Assembly (NCBI GenBank): GCA_026004875.1
Contig: BPJZ01000005.1
Location: 1 to 64,000 of the forward strand
Source: Candidatus Poribacteria bacterium
GTDB lineage: Bacteria > Poribacteria > WGA-4E > GCA-2687025
Direction: 5' to 3'
Length of the DNA: 64,000 nucleotides
This document shows positions 26,520 to 34,677 of this stretch, piece after piece (position 1 is the stretch's first letter; every line of letters begins with the position of its first letter). A program made the position numbers and the translations under genes. The notes below the pieces were generated by a model. The model did no database searches. It saw nothing but the letters and a program-made list of their open reading frames with translations, and was not told the DNA's origin.

Positions 26520-27347
26520 TTACTTCTTTAGGGCGCCCCAGGTGGTCGTCAGCTTCCCGGCCGGCTCAACCGCCGTGGTGATCCCCTGCGCGGCGAGCCA
26601 GTTGTTGATGAACTCGACCGTCAGGACGCCCCGATCCACAGCGTGGCTCAGGTTCGCCTGGTTCAGCAGGGCGAGGATCCCGCCGGAGGAGGTGTCCCGC
26701 AGCGCCACCGGGTCGTACATTGTCCCGTCGGCGTTCTGCCCGAACACTTCGGCCACCTCCCAAGGCGCGACGACCGCGTCGCGAACCACGGGCCGGTCGG
26801 TGATCATCGTGTCGCCCAGGCTCGGCAGGTACTGCTTGCCGGCATCGGTGATCGTGATCTGAGTGTTGTCGCCAAAGGCGATGATGCCAGGCAGGTCAAG
26901 AATGTTCTCCGCACCGGCGGCGCCGTTATCCGCACCGCGCGAACCGGTCTCGTAGGTCGTATAAGAGAACCAGTCGGCCACGTTGATGAAGATGTTGCCG
27001 CTCTCCAACCACCGCTCCGCAACGGAGCCGTCCGGCTCCACGTTCGGGTTGGGATAGAGCGTGCTGGGGGTCACCCCGGGCAGCCAGATGATATCCGGCT
27101 CGCCGTCGTTCATGTTGTCCTCAGCCCACTGGGCCAGCGCGTCAATCTCCGCATCGGTGAAGACGACCACTTCGTTAATGCCGCTGACGTTGGCGACAAT
27201 GTACTCCACGTCCACCGGGACGACGGCCGGGTCGTACCATCCGTCGTTCGGGGTGCCGTTATACAGCGCCAGGTCTGCAGCGCTCGCACCGAAGGCGACT
27301 GCAAAGGCCGCAGCCGCACTCACACACCAGGTCGCCACCTTACGCAT
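26520..27347 (-). CDS. Secreted tagged protein, copy 3 of the tandem family
   Basis: The 275-residue protein starts at ATG 27347 after GGAGG. It has a signal peptide (CVSAAAAFAVAFGASA) and the same body as copy 2: LALYNGTPNDGWYDP, AQWAEDNMNDGEPDIIWLPG, NIFINVADWFSYTTYE and GADNGAAGAENILDLPGII. It ends VEPAGKLTTTWGALKK. It is the promoter-proximal member of the array, with a TTGACA promoter about 100 bases upstream. It follows pafA on the same strand but appears to have its own promoter. Function unknown. Confidence 0.75.
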   Translation of the reverse strand: MRKVATWCVSAAAAFAVAFGASAADLALYNGTPNDGWYDPAVVPVDVEYIVANVSGINEVVVFTDAEIDALAQWAEDNMNDGEPDIIWLPGVTPSTLYPNPNVEPDGSVAERWLESGNIFINVADWFSYTTYETGSRGADNGAAGAENILDLPGIIAFGDNTQITITDAGKQYLPSLGDTMITDRPVVRDAVVAPWEVAEVFGQNADGTMYDPVALRDTSSGGILALLNQANLSHAVDRGVLTVEFINNWLAAQGITTAVEPAGKLTTTWGALKK

Positions 27348-27449
27348 GGCTCATCCTCCTTGATGGGTCCTCAAAAGGCACGACGCCTTTTGTGTTCTCT
27401 TCGCACAAACGAAACGCTCGCCGGAAAGAGACTCCGGTCTCCGCGTAGG

Positions 27450-27479
27450 AGACTAGCACCCAAACGTCGGAACTGTCAA
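27450..27479 (-). promoter_or_regulatory. Promoter of the tagged tandem array
   Basis: On the minus strand a consensus TTGACA (27474-27479) and TAGTCT (27450-27455) are separated by 18 bases. The leader to ATG 27347 is about 100 bases and contains a small hairpin at 27373-27391 (AAAAGGC/GCCTTTT). Confidence 0.6.
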
Positions 27480-27519
27480 CCTGTATCCGCCGACGTCAGG
27501 AAAACTGGGCGGGAGAAAC

Positions 27520-28875
27520 TCACATCGAGTAGATCATCCGGTTGGCCTCGTCGTAGTCGGGGCGGAGCGGATCGGTGGAGAGATAGAGCTTCTGATACGG
27601 CTCGTAAAGCTGGATATAGCTCCAGTTGACGCCACAGAGGATCTTCCGCTCGTTGACCAGTTTCACGAAGCGGCCTCGGAACTTGGCCCGGGTCGTCTCT
27701 GGAGGATGGTGCATCGCGTGGGCGATCTCCTCATCGGTCACGATCCGTTCCATCAGCCCCCGCTTCTCCATCTTGTAGAAGATGCCCCGCGTCGTATCAA
27801 TGTTATGGTACTCCAGGTCCAACCGCATCACCTCAGGGCTGTCCCAATCCAGCTTTCGGGAGCGGACGTACTGCTCGATGATCTTCTTTTTGGCCACCCA
27901 ATCAAGATGCCGGTCCAACGACTCCGGATCGGTCTCCAGACCGGTCAGGACGAAGTCCCACTTTTGGAGAACGTCTTGAATGAACGGGTCGTCCTCCCGC
28001 TGGTAGTACTGGGCGGCGGCCTCCCAGTACTCCCGCTGCACCTGGACGGCGGTCATTCGCTTGCCGTTTTGGAGTTCCAGCTCCCGTTTGCACTCCAGGT
28101 CCTCGGAGATCTGCATGATCGCCCGGACCGACTCGCGCAGCTCCAGGCGCTTGTCCAGCGCGCCTTCTTCGATCATCCGGAGGATCAACGCCGTGGTGCC
28201 GACCTTCAGGTAGGTCACAAACTCGGACATGTTCGAGTCACCGACGATCACGTGAAGCCGTCGGTACTTCTCGCGATCGGCGTGGGGTTCGTCGCGGGTG
28301 TTGATGATTCCCCGTGCGGTAGTCGTTGCGATCGAGATGTCCTCCCGGATGTGCTGAGCCCGTTGGGAGATGACGTAGTAGCCTCGATTCGACTTGCGCA
28401 CCTTTCCGGCGCCACAGAAGGCCTGACGGGTCACAAAGAAGGGGATCAGCTGGGTGGCCATCTGTCGGAAACCGACGTTCCGATCCATCAGGTAGTTTTC
28501 ATGGCAGCCGTAAGTATTGCCGGGCGTGTCGGTGTTGTTTTTGAAGACGGAGATCCGGCCAAAAAACCCGTCTTGACGCATTCGGCGCTCCGCCGCGCGG
28601 GCCAGCGACTCGATGATCCGCTCCCCAGCGCGATCGTGCATCACCAGTTCGCGGACGTCGTCGCACTCGGGGGTGGCGTACTCGGGATGGCAACCGATGT
28701 CCTGATAAAATCGAGCGCCGTTTTCCAGGAACACGTCGGGGTACATTCTTCCGGAGATGATCTCCCGGAAGAGGTACATCACCGCGTTTTGAATGGAGAG
28801 GGCCTTTCCGCCTCGGCGATCGGCGGTGCAGATGATCCCGTATTCGTTTTCCAGTCCGTAGATCCGCCGTTTCAC
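27520..28875 (-). CDS. pafA: Pup-protein ligase
   Basis: The 451-residue enzyme joins the C-terminal Glu of Pup to lysines of target proteins using ATP, marking them for the proteasome. Conserved carboxylate-amine-ligase-fold motifs are present: RRIYGLENEYGI, NGARFYQDIGCHPEYATPEC, FKNNTDTPGNTYGCHENYL, GIINTRDEPHADREKYRRLH and VGDSNMSE. These match mycobacterial PafA closely, and the absence of the Dop loop insertion near residue 40-75 separates it from Dop. It is the last gene of the operon, 4 bases after prcA. Confidence 0.95.
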   Translation of the reverse strand: MKRRIYGLENEYGIICTADRRGGKALSIQNAVMYLFREIISGRMYPDVFLENGARFYQDIGCHPEYATPECDDVRELVMHDRAGERIIESLARAAERRMRQDGFFGRISVFKNNTDTPGNTYGCHENYLMDRNVGFRQMATQLIPFFVTRQAFCGAGKVRKSNRGYYVISQRAQHIREDISIATTTARGIINTRDEPHADREKYRRLHVIVGDSNMSEFVTYLKVGTTALILRMIEEGALDKRLELRESVRAIMQISEDLECKRELELQNGKRMTAVQVQREYWEAAAQYYQREDDPFIQDVLQKWDFVLTGLETDPESLDRHLDWVAKKKIIEQYVRSRKLDWDSPEVMRLDLEYHNIDTTRGIFYKMEKRGLMERIVTDEEIAHAMHHPPETTRAKFRGRFVKLVNERKILCGVNWSYIQLYEPYQKLYLSTDPLRPDYDEANRMIYSM

Positions 28876-28879
28876 GGTT

Positions 28880-29602
28880 CTACTCCGATGGTGCTGGTGG
28901 GGTCGAGAGACGTTCGGTCAACTCTTCGCGGGGAATTCGTCGAAACTTGCGCCGTCCGCGGGTGACGTCCAGGACGGCGACCTCCAAGCGTTCAGCGGTT
29001 AACGGGCCCTCCGCTTCGCGGTCGCGTACCGATTCCAGGGCGCGCACGGCAAGTCGAATCGCCTCGTCCAACGGCAGGTTGGGTCGGAAGTGCTCCTCCA
29101 ACCACCGGCGGATCTCTCCAGACTTGCCGCCGATCACCGAGAAGTTTCGGTCGTCGGCGACCTGGCCGCTGTAGGAGATCCGGTACAACCGATGATCGAA
29201 GCCGTCGTTCGGCTCCCCCACCTCGGCGACCAGCAGCTCCACCTCCAGCGGCTTCATGTCGAACTGACGCCAAACGTTCCCGATGACCTGCGAATACAGG
29301 TTCGCCAGCCATCGGGCGGTTACGTCTTCTCTGCTGTAAGTATACCCTTTGACCTCGGCCTGTTCAATTCCCACAATCCGCAGCGGATCGTACTCTTGAT
29401 AGTTCCCCACACCCGCAAAAGCGATTCGATCGTAGATCTCTGAAATCTTATAGAGCGTTGCGCTGACGTTCTCCGCGACGAAGACCAGCCCGTTTTCGTA
29501 CTGCAGGGCGACCACCTCCCGGCCCATCTGGACGCCCTTGCGGGCCAGTTCGTCCTTCTCCTGCATGATCTGTTCGGGCGAGACGATAAACGGCGACGGC
29601 AT
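28880..29602 (-). CDS. prcA: Proteasome alpha subunit
   Basis: The 240-residue protein forms the outer rings and gate of the 20S proteasome. The N-terminal gate sequence SPEQIMQEKDELARKGVQMG matches actinobacterial PrcA, followed by the alpha-type core (VFVAENVSATLYKISEIYDRIAFAGVG). It has no catalytic N-terminal Thr, as expected. The gene sits between prcB and pafA; the prcB-prcA gap is 51 bases. The C-terminal about 15 residues are Pro/Ser-rich. Confidence 0.95.
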   Translation of the reverse strand: MPSPFIVSPEQIMQEKDELARKGVQMGREVVALQYENGLVFVAENVSATLYKISEIYDRIAFAGVGNYQEYDPLRIVGIEQAEVKGYTYSREDVTARWLANLYSQVIGNVWRQFDMKPLEVELLVAEVGEPNDGFDHRLYRISYSGQVADDRNFSVIGGKSGEIRRWLEEHFRPNLPLDEAIRLAVRALESVRDREAEGPLTAERLEVAVLDVTRGRRKFRRIPREELTERLSTPPAPSE

Positions 29603-29653
29603 GCCTGCTCGGCTCCTTCCAGGAAGCGGGTTCGCTCCGGGTTAAGGCAGAAC

Positions 29654-30490
29654 TCAGTCCTCCGATCGGGTGGCGTTGCGTCGGGCGGCAAAGTCGGCGC
29701 GCCAGGCGTTGAGAAACCCTTCGGCGATCTCCCCCAACCGCTCTTCGGGGACGTCCCGCGCCCCCTCCTGAGTGATCACTTTGACCAACGGGAAGATGCC
29801 TCGAACCCAATCGAAGCCTCCGGTGGCCACGTCCTCATCGCTGGCGTCCAACAGCGCCTCGACAGCGCACCGGATCGCCTCCTCCTCCGAAAGGCCGGCG
29901 TGATAGCGCTTCTTGAGCGTGCTCCGGGCGTCCTTCCCACCGGAGCCGGTCGCGTAATAATCGGTCTCCTCGTAGCGACCCCCGGCCACGTCGTACTTAA
30001 AGATGCGCCCCCGACGGCGGCGCGGGTCGTAGCCGGCAAAGATCGGCACCACTACCAGCCCCTGAAGCGCCGCGGGGAGGTTCTGGCGCAACACGTGCGC
30101 CAGATAGTTCGCCTTGCCTTCCAGGCTCAGCGGAGTTCCTTCTACCTTCTCGTAGTACTCAAACTGCGTTCGCAGGAGCTGAGCCATCTGGATCGCCGGT
30201 CCGGCTACGCCCGCAATGGCGATCGCCGAGTACTCGTCCATCTCGAAGACCTTCTCGATGTTCCGATCGGCGATCTCGGTGTAGGTGGTCGCCTGTCGGT
30301 CGCCGCCGATCAGCACCCCTCCGTCAAACCGAACGGCCAGAATCGTCGTCCCATGGGGGAGCGCCGGGCCTCGACGCTCGCTGCGCTCAGCGACCACCTG
30401 AAACGCTCGCACCGGGTCCAGATGGGTGTACTTCTCTCGCAGGAGCGCTAAAAAATCGTGCTGGGGAAGCCGATCCCACTCCTCTTTCAT
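29654..30490 (-). CDS. prcB: Proteasome beta subunit
   Basis: The catalytic subunit of the 20S proteasome. The start is ATG 30490 with AGGAGGGGCA directly before it; an upstream TTG is less likely. The 278-residue precursor has a propeptide of 47 residues ending in His-Gly, after which Thr48 (TTILAVRFDGG) becomes the nucleophile. The catalytic Asp is in GGDRQAT, the Lys in KVFEMDEY, and the later motif is YYATGSGG. Cleavage of the propeptide on ring assembly is inferred from the family. Confidence 0.95.
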   Translation of the reverse strand: MKEEWDRLPQHDFLALLREKYTHLDPVRAFQVVAERSERRGPALPHGTTILAVRFDGGVLIGGDRQATTYTEIADRNIEKVFEMDEYSAIAIAGVAGPAIQMAQLLRTQFEYYEKVEGTPLSLEGKANYLAHVLRQNLPAALQGLVVVPIFAGYDPRRRRGRIFKYDVAGGRYEETDYYATGSGGKDARSTLKKRYHAGLSEEEAIRCAVEALLDASDEDVATGGFDWVRGIFPLVKVITQEGARDVPEERLGEIAEGFLNAWRADFAARRNATRSED

Positions 30491-30595
30491 TGCCCCTCCT
30501 GCCAATGATTAAGTGCTCTCAAAAAGTCGGGATCGAACGCTCCGCGCCCGATCCCGCCCGCAATGAACTTCAAGCCGGTATGGGTCCAACGGTTG

Positions 30596-30793
30596 TTACT
30601 CTCCGCCGCGCTGAATGAAGTTCTCGACGAACTCCTCGGAGTCCTCTTCCAGAATTTCGTCAATCTCGTCCAGGAGCGAATCAATGTCGTCCTTGATCGC
30701 CTCGGCCTCTTCGTAGAGCTCCTGATCGACCTCTTGCTCGACGGTTTCGCGTTCGCGTTCGGTGTGCTGGGTCTGCTTCTTTTCCGAAGGCAT
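30596..30793 (-). CDS. pup: Prokaryotic ubiquitin-like protein, Glu-ending form
   Basis: The 65-residue, very acidic, Glu-rich protein has no cysteines. Its C-terminal helix (IDSLLDEIDEILEEDSEEF) is the part that binds the coiled coil of the proteasome ATPase. It ends in Gly-Gly-Glu, so it is ready for ligation by PafA and does not need deamidation, unlike mycobacterial Pup, which ends in Gln. ATG 30793 follows GGGAGGATC. It lies between dop and prcB as in Actinobacteria. Confidence 0.95.
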   Translation of the reverse strand: MPSEKKQTQHTERERETVEQEVDQELYEEAEAIKDDIDSLLDEIDEILEEDSEEFVENFIQRGGE

Positions 30794-30861
30794 CTTGATC
30801 CTCCCTCGCCCATCGTCTCTTTACGACTACAACCTGACTATGCCGCTTGAGCTTCGGCTCG

Positions 30862-32385
30862 TCAACCGTTGGAAGGTCCCGCGGGAGCCCCTCCTTCCAA
30901 CGCCTGGAGGAGCTCCGCCGCCGAGCGGCAGCGTTGCATCAGTTCGCCGACCAGCTCCTGAGTGCCTCGAAGCGGATTGGGCATCGGGACCTTCTGGAGC
31001 GACTTGCCGTCCACGTCAAAGATCAGCGAGTTCCAACTCGCCGCGTGGATCTCCGACGCAAATCGCTTCAAGCAGAGCCCGCGGAAGTAGGCTCGGGTGT
31101 CCAGCGGCGGGTTGGTGATCGCGTGGATTACCGCCTCTTCGGACACCAGCCGTTTCACGTGCCCTGCCTTCAGCAGCCGGTGGTAGATTCCTACGTTGGG
31201 GCGGATGTCGTGATACTGGAGGTCCAGCATGGCGACCCGGTGGTCATCCCACGAGAGACCGTGTCGCTTCTGATAGGCGAGCAGCCAGGAGTACTTGATC
31301 ACCCAGTCCAGCTCCTGCCGGAGCAGCATCGGGTCCTCTTCCAGTTTGTCGAGCACCTCGCCCCACTTTTGAACAACGTCGGCCTCAATGGCGTAGTAGG
31401 GGCTTTCTTCCTTTCGGCTTTCGACAAACCGCGCGGCCCGTTGCTGGAACTCCCGCTGAATCTGGACGGCGGACATGCGCCGTCCGCTGACCAGCTCCAG
31501 GGGCCGCTTGCAGGTCAGGTCGCGGGAGACCTGCTTGATCGCCGCGACCGGATTGCGGAGCTTGAACTCGTCTCCGATCAGGCCGTCCTCGACCATCTGG
31601 AGCACCAACGCCGTCGTGCCGACCTTCAAGTAGGTGGACAGCTCTGCCATGTTGGCGTCGCCGACGATCACATGAAAGCGCCGATACTGTTTTTCGTCGG
31701 CGTGGGGCTCGTCGCGAGTGTTGATGATTGGCCGGTCCACCATCGTCGAGAGACCTACTTCGGTCTCGAAGAAGTCGGCCCGTTGGGAGATCTGATAGGC
31801 GCACGGCTCCGTGCCGTTTTCGGCGCCAACCTTTCCAGAGCCGGTGAAGATCTGACGGGTCACCAGAAACGGTGTCATCACGTCGACCAGCGTCTGGAAC
31901 GGCACCCGACGGTCTACCAGGTAGTTCTCGTGGCAGCCGTAGCTATGGCCCTTACGGTCGGAGTTATTCTTGTAGATGATGATCTCCCGTTGGCCGTCGA
32001 AGGTCTGCTCGGCGATCCGGGCGCTCAGCTCCAGGATCAGCTCTCCGGCCTTGTCGTAGATCAGCAGGTCGCGAGCGTTGGTGCACTCCGGCGTGCAGTA
32101 CTCCGGATGGGCGTGGTCCACATAGTAGCGCCCGCCGTTGGTCAGGATGTCGTTGATGACGGCGCTGCTCTCCTCGTCGGGCGGGGGTGCGGACGGTTCC
32201 GACTGGAAGCCTCGCGCGTCCATCAACGGGTTTTCCTGCTCATAGTCCCAGGCCACCTGACGCTTCGCCCGATCCTTGTAGCTGTTGACGACCAACGTCG
32301 AGGCGGCCACCGGATCGAACTCGGCGGAGCGCTTGACGGTGATCCCGTACTCCGTCTCGATGCCCATCACCTTGATCAGCGCCAT
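30862..32385 (-). CDS. dop: Depupylase/deamidase of Pup
   Basis: The 507-residue protein is the PafA paralogue Dop, which removes Pup from substrates. Family motifs are MGIETEYGI, HAHPEYCTPEC, YKNNSDRKGHSYGCHENYL and PIINTRDEPHADEKQYRRFH. The extra loop at about residues 40-75 is the feature that distinguishes Dop from PafA. Since the local Pup already ends in Glu, its main job here should be depupylation. ATG 32385 follows AAGGAGC. The gene is second in the operon. Confidence 0.95.
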   Translation of the reverse strand: MALIKVMGIETEYGITVKRSAEFDPVAASTLVVNSYKDRAKRQVAWDYEQENPLMDARGFQSEPSAPPPDEESSAVINDILTNGGRYYVDHAHPEYCTPECTNARDLLIYDKAGELILELSARIAEQTFDGQREIIIYKNNSDRKGHSYGCHENYLVDRRVPFQTLVDVMTPFLVTRQIFTGSGKVGAENGTEPCAYQISQRADFFETEVGLSTMVDRPIINTRDEPHADEKQYRRFHVIVGDANMAELSTYLKVGTTALVLQMVEDGLIGDEFKLRNPVAAIKQVSRDLTCKRPLELVSGRRMSAVQIQREFQQRAARFVESRKEESPYYAIEADVVQKWGEVLDKLEEDPMLLRQELDWVIKYSWLLAYQKRHGLSWDDHRVAMLDLQYHDIRPNVGIYHRLLKAGHVKRLVSEEAVIHAITNPPLDTRAYFRGLCLKRFASEIHAASWNSLIFDVDGKSLQKVPMPNPLRGTQELVGELMQRCRSAAELLQALEGGAPAGPSNG

Positions 32386-32415
32386 CGGATCGGTGCTCCT
32401 TGCCCTCCGTTGGCT

Positions 32416-34218
32416 TTACAGATAGGGACCCGTCGAGGAGACGACGCGGACGTCACGTTTCTTCTTTTGCGTCTCCTCGTCTCGCTGCACGAGCATCTTG
32501 ACGTTGACGATCCGCTCGCCCTTGCGTCCGGAGATGCTGGCCCACTCGTCGGGGTTCTTCGTGTTGGGCAGGTCCTCGTTTTCACGGAACTCGTCCCGAA
32601 TCGCCCGGTGCAGGTCTTCAGCGGTGATCCCCTTTTCGCCGCCCTCGATCGCCCGCTTGAGGGCGTTCTTCTTGGCCCGCGAGACGATGTTCTCGATCAT
32701 CGCCCCGCTGACAAAATCCTTAAAGTAGAGGATCTCCCGCTCGCCCCGCGAGTAAGTGATCTCCAGGAACTGGTTCGACTCGTCGGTGCGGTACATCTCC
32801 TCGACCGCCTGGTCGATCAGGCGACGGACCACATCCTCCTTGGTCTCCCCCTCGCGGAACTCCGAAGCGGCGATCGGCAGGTCGGGGGTGAGGTACTTCG
32901 AGAAGATGTCCCGCGCCCCCTCGGCGTCAGGACGATCAATCTTAATCTTGACGTCCAGTCGGCCAGGACGCAGAACGGCGGGGTCCAGCAGGTCCTGACG
33001 GTTGCTGGCGCCGATGACGATCACGTTCCGCAGGTCCTCTACGCCGTCGATTTCGGCCAAGAACTGGGGCACCAGCGTGGACTCCATGTCCGAGGAGATG
33101 CCCATCCCCCGCGTTCGGAAGAGGGAGTCCATCTCGTCAAAGAAGATGACGACCGGCATCCCCTCCTGAGCCTTCTCCCGCGCCCGCTGGAAGACCTCGC
33201 GGATCTTTCGCTCCGTCTCGCCGACGTATTTGTTCAGCAGCTCCGGACCTTTGACGTTGATGAAGTAGGCCCGGATGTTCTGGTCGCCGTAGAGCTCGCG
33301 GGCCTTCTGGGCCAGGCTGTTGGCCACCGCCTTGGCGATCAGCGTCTTTCCGCAGCCAGGAGGCCCGTAAAGCAGAATCCCCTTGGGCGGACGCAGGTTG
33401 AACTCCTTAAAGTACTCCGGATACAGGTAGGGCAGCTCGATGGCGTCACGGATTTGTTCAATCTGCTTGTCCAGGCCGCCGATGTCCTCATAACGAACAT
33501 CGGGAACCTCTTCAAGGAGCAGGTCCTCGGTCTCCAGGCGCGGGAGCCGATCCACGATGATGCCGGTCTGGGGGTTCAGGACGACCTGATCGCCCGGCTT
33601 GATCTTCTCTTCCAGGCCGGCGGCCACTTGGACGACCCGTTCCTCGTCGGCCCGCATCGTCACCAGCACCCGGTTGGCCTCCAGGACCTCCCGGACCTTG
33701 ACCACCTCGCCCTGCGGCTCGACAGGGGCCGCAGCGACGATGTTATAGGCGCCGTTAACGATCACTTCCTGTCCGCGCACCAGAGAGTTCCGGTCGATGC
33801 TGGGGTCAATGTTGACCCGCATCTTCTTCCCCAGTAGGCTGATGTTAGCAGTGTCGTCCTCGTTCAGGTTCAGGAAGACGCCGTAGTTGTTCGGCGGAGC
33901 GCTTAGCTTTTCAACCTTTTCCCGAAGCAGCTCCAGCTGCTCTTTAGCCTCCTGAAGGGCGGCGGTTAGCTCCCGATTGCGCCGCGTCAGCTTCACCAGG
34001 TCCCGCGTCGCCTCGTAGAGCTTGATCTCCGCCTCCTCGGAGGCGGCCGCGTTCAGCTTCCGGCGCAGATCGCTGATCTCGCTCTGGAGGACCTCGATGA
34101 TCCCCTCCAGCTCGCGGATGCGCTCCAGATACTGAACCAGGACGGGATCCCGCGATTCGGAACGATTCTCATTCCCACTCTGACGATACTCGGCGTCCGA
34201 TGGGTACTTCGAGCTCAT
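32416..34218 (-). CDS. mpa: Proteasome-associated AAA ATPase (ARC/Mpa)
   Basis: The start is ATG 34218 after AGGAGGAG; the frame extends upstream without a ribosome-binding site. The 600-residue unfoldase has an N-terminal coiled coil (about 30-105) that recruits Pup, OB-fold domains (about 110-260), and an AAA domain with Walker A (GPPGCGKT), Walker B (VIFFDEMDS) and the second-region-of-homology arginines (DPAVLRPGRLD). It ends Gly-Pro-Tyr-Leu, with the penultimate Tyr that docks to and opens the 20S gate. First gene of the operon, with a clear promoter upstream. Confidence 0.95.
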   Translation of the reverse strand: MSSKYPSDAEYRQSGNENRSESRDPVLVQYLERIRELEGIIEVLQSEISDLRRKLNAAASEEAEIKLYEATRDLVKLTRRNRELTAALQEAKEQLELLREKVEKLSAPPNNYGVFLNLNEDDTANISLLGKKMRVNIDPSIDRNSLVRGQEVIVNGAYNIVAAAPVEPQGEVVKVREVLEANRVLVTMRADEERVVQVAAGLEEKIKPGDQVVLNPQTGIIVDRLPRLETEDLLLEEVPDVRYEDIGGLDKQIEQIRDAIELPYLYPEYFKEFNLRPPKGILLYGPPGCGKTLIAKAVANSLAQKARELYGDQNIRAYFINVKGPELLNKYVGETERKIREVFQRAREKAQEGMPVVIFFDEMDSLFRTRGMGISSDMESTLVPQFLAEIDGVEDLRNVIVIGASNRQDLLDPAVLRPGRLDVKIKIDRPDAEGARDIFSKYLTPDLPIAASEFREGETKEDVVRRLIDQAVEEMYRTDESNQFLEITYSRGEREILYFKDFVSGAMIENIVSRAKKNALKRAIEGGEKGITAEDLHRAIRDEFRENEDLPNTKNPDEWASISGRKGERIVNVKMLVQRDEETQKKKRDVRVVSSTGPYL

Positions 34219-34347
34219 CGCAACTTCTCCTCCTGCACTAGCGCGGACCCGGAACGGTACCGATCCGTGACGCGTCTCGGACACCGTGGAAGTCCCACCC
34301 CTGTGGACTTCCTCTCCGCCTTCAGCATCGCCATCAAAGGGTGATGC

Positions 34348-34376
34348 ATTGTAACACCTCCAGCCGCCTCGGTCAA
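34348..34376 (-). promoter_or_regulatory. Promoter of the Pup-proteasome operon
   Basis: On the minus strand TTGACC (34371-34376) and TACAAT (34348-34353) are separated by exactly 17 bases. The leader to ATG 34218 is about 125 bases. Confidence 0.75.
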
Positions 34377-34613
34377 GCGCCTAGCGAGGGTAAACACACC
34401 TACCAAAGAGTTGCCAGCTACGACACTCCGAAACGACAACTCGGGATCGCTTCTCACCGTCAGGCGATCTCAGGGGGATCCAGCGATGCCTTACTCTCCC
34501 AACGCCACCGGCGGGCGATTCGGTTCAGTCAAATTGCGCCTGGAGCGGCTTTGAGCCGCCACGCCCCTCTTTCACGCCGCTTTTTGTCCTCGGGGGGTTG
34601 CCGAGGACCGCGG

Positions 34614-34643
34614 TTGTCCTTTTGATCCTCCGCGTGGTACAAG
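34614..34643 (+). promoter_or_regulatory. Possible promoter of the ABC transporter genes
   Basis: TTGTCC (34614-34619) and TACAAG (34638-34643) are 18 bases apart. The ATG at 34678 is 35 bases downstream and is preceded by GGAGGGAGGAG. Confidence 0.4.
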
Positions 34644-34677
34644 TGCTCCGATCGAAGGAGGGAGGAGCGCTGAACCG

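Larger units (their letters stand above)
34219..34677. other. Divergent intergenic region between the proteasome operon and the ABC transporter genes
   Basis: These 459 bases carry no convincing gene. They hold a strong minus-strand promoter for the proteasome operon (34348-34376) and a weaker plus-strand promoter for the transporter (34614-34643). A stem-loop with 8-bp arms at 34586-34593 and 34601-34608 lies just upstream of the latter and could be a regulator site or part of an RNA structure. The middle, 34380-34580, shows nothing I recognise. Confidence 0.6.

Noticed and set aside
30847-33837. 996-residue open frame on the plus strand
   Set aside because: It is antisense to dop and the proteasome ATPase, both certain genes; the frame is open because of GC-rich codon use.
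34586-34608. Hairpin before the ABC genes as an intrinsic terminator
   Set aside because: The T-run is on the wrong side of the stem for both strands.
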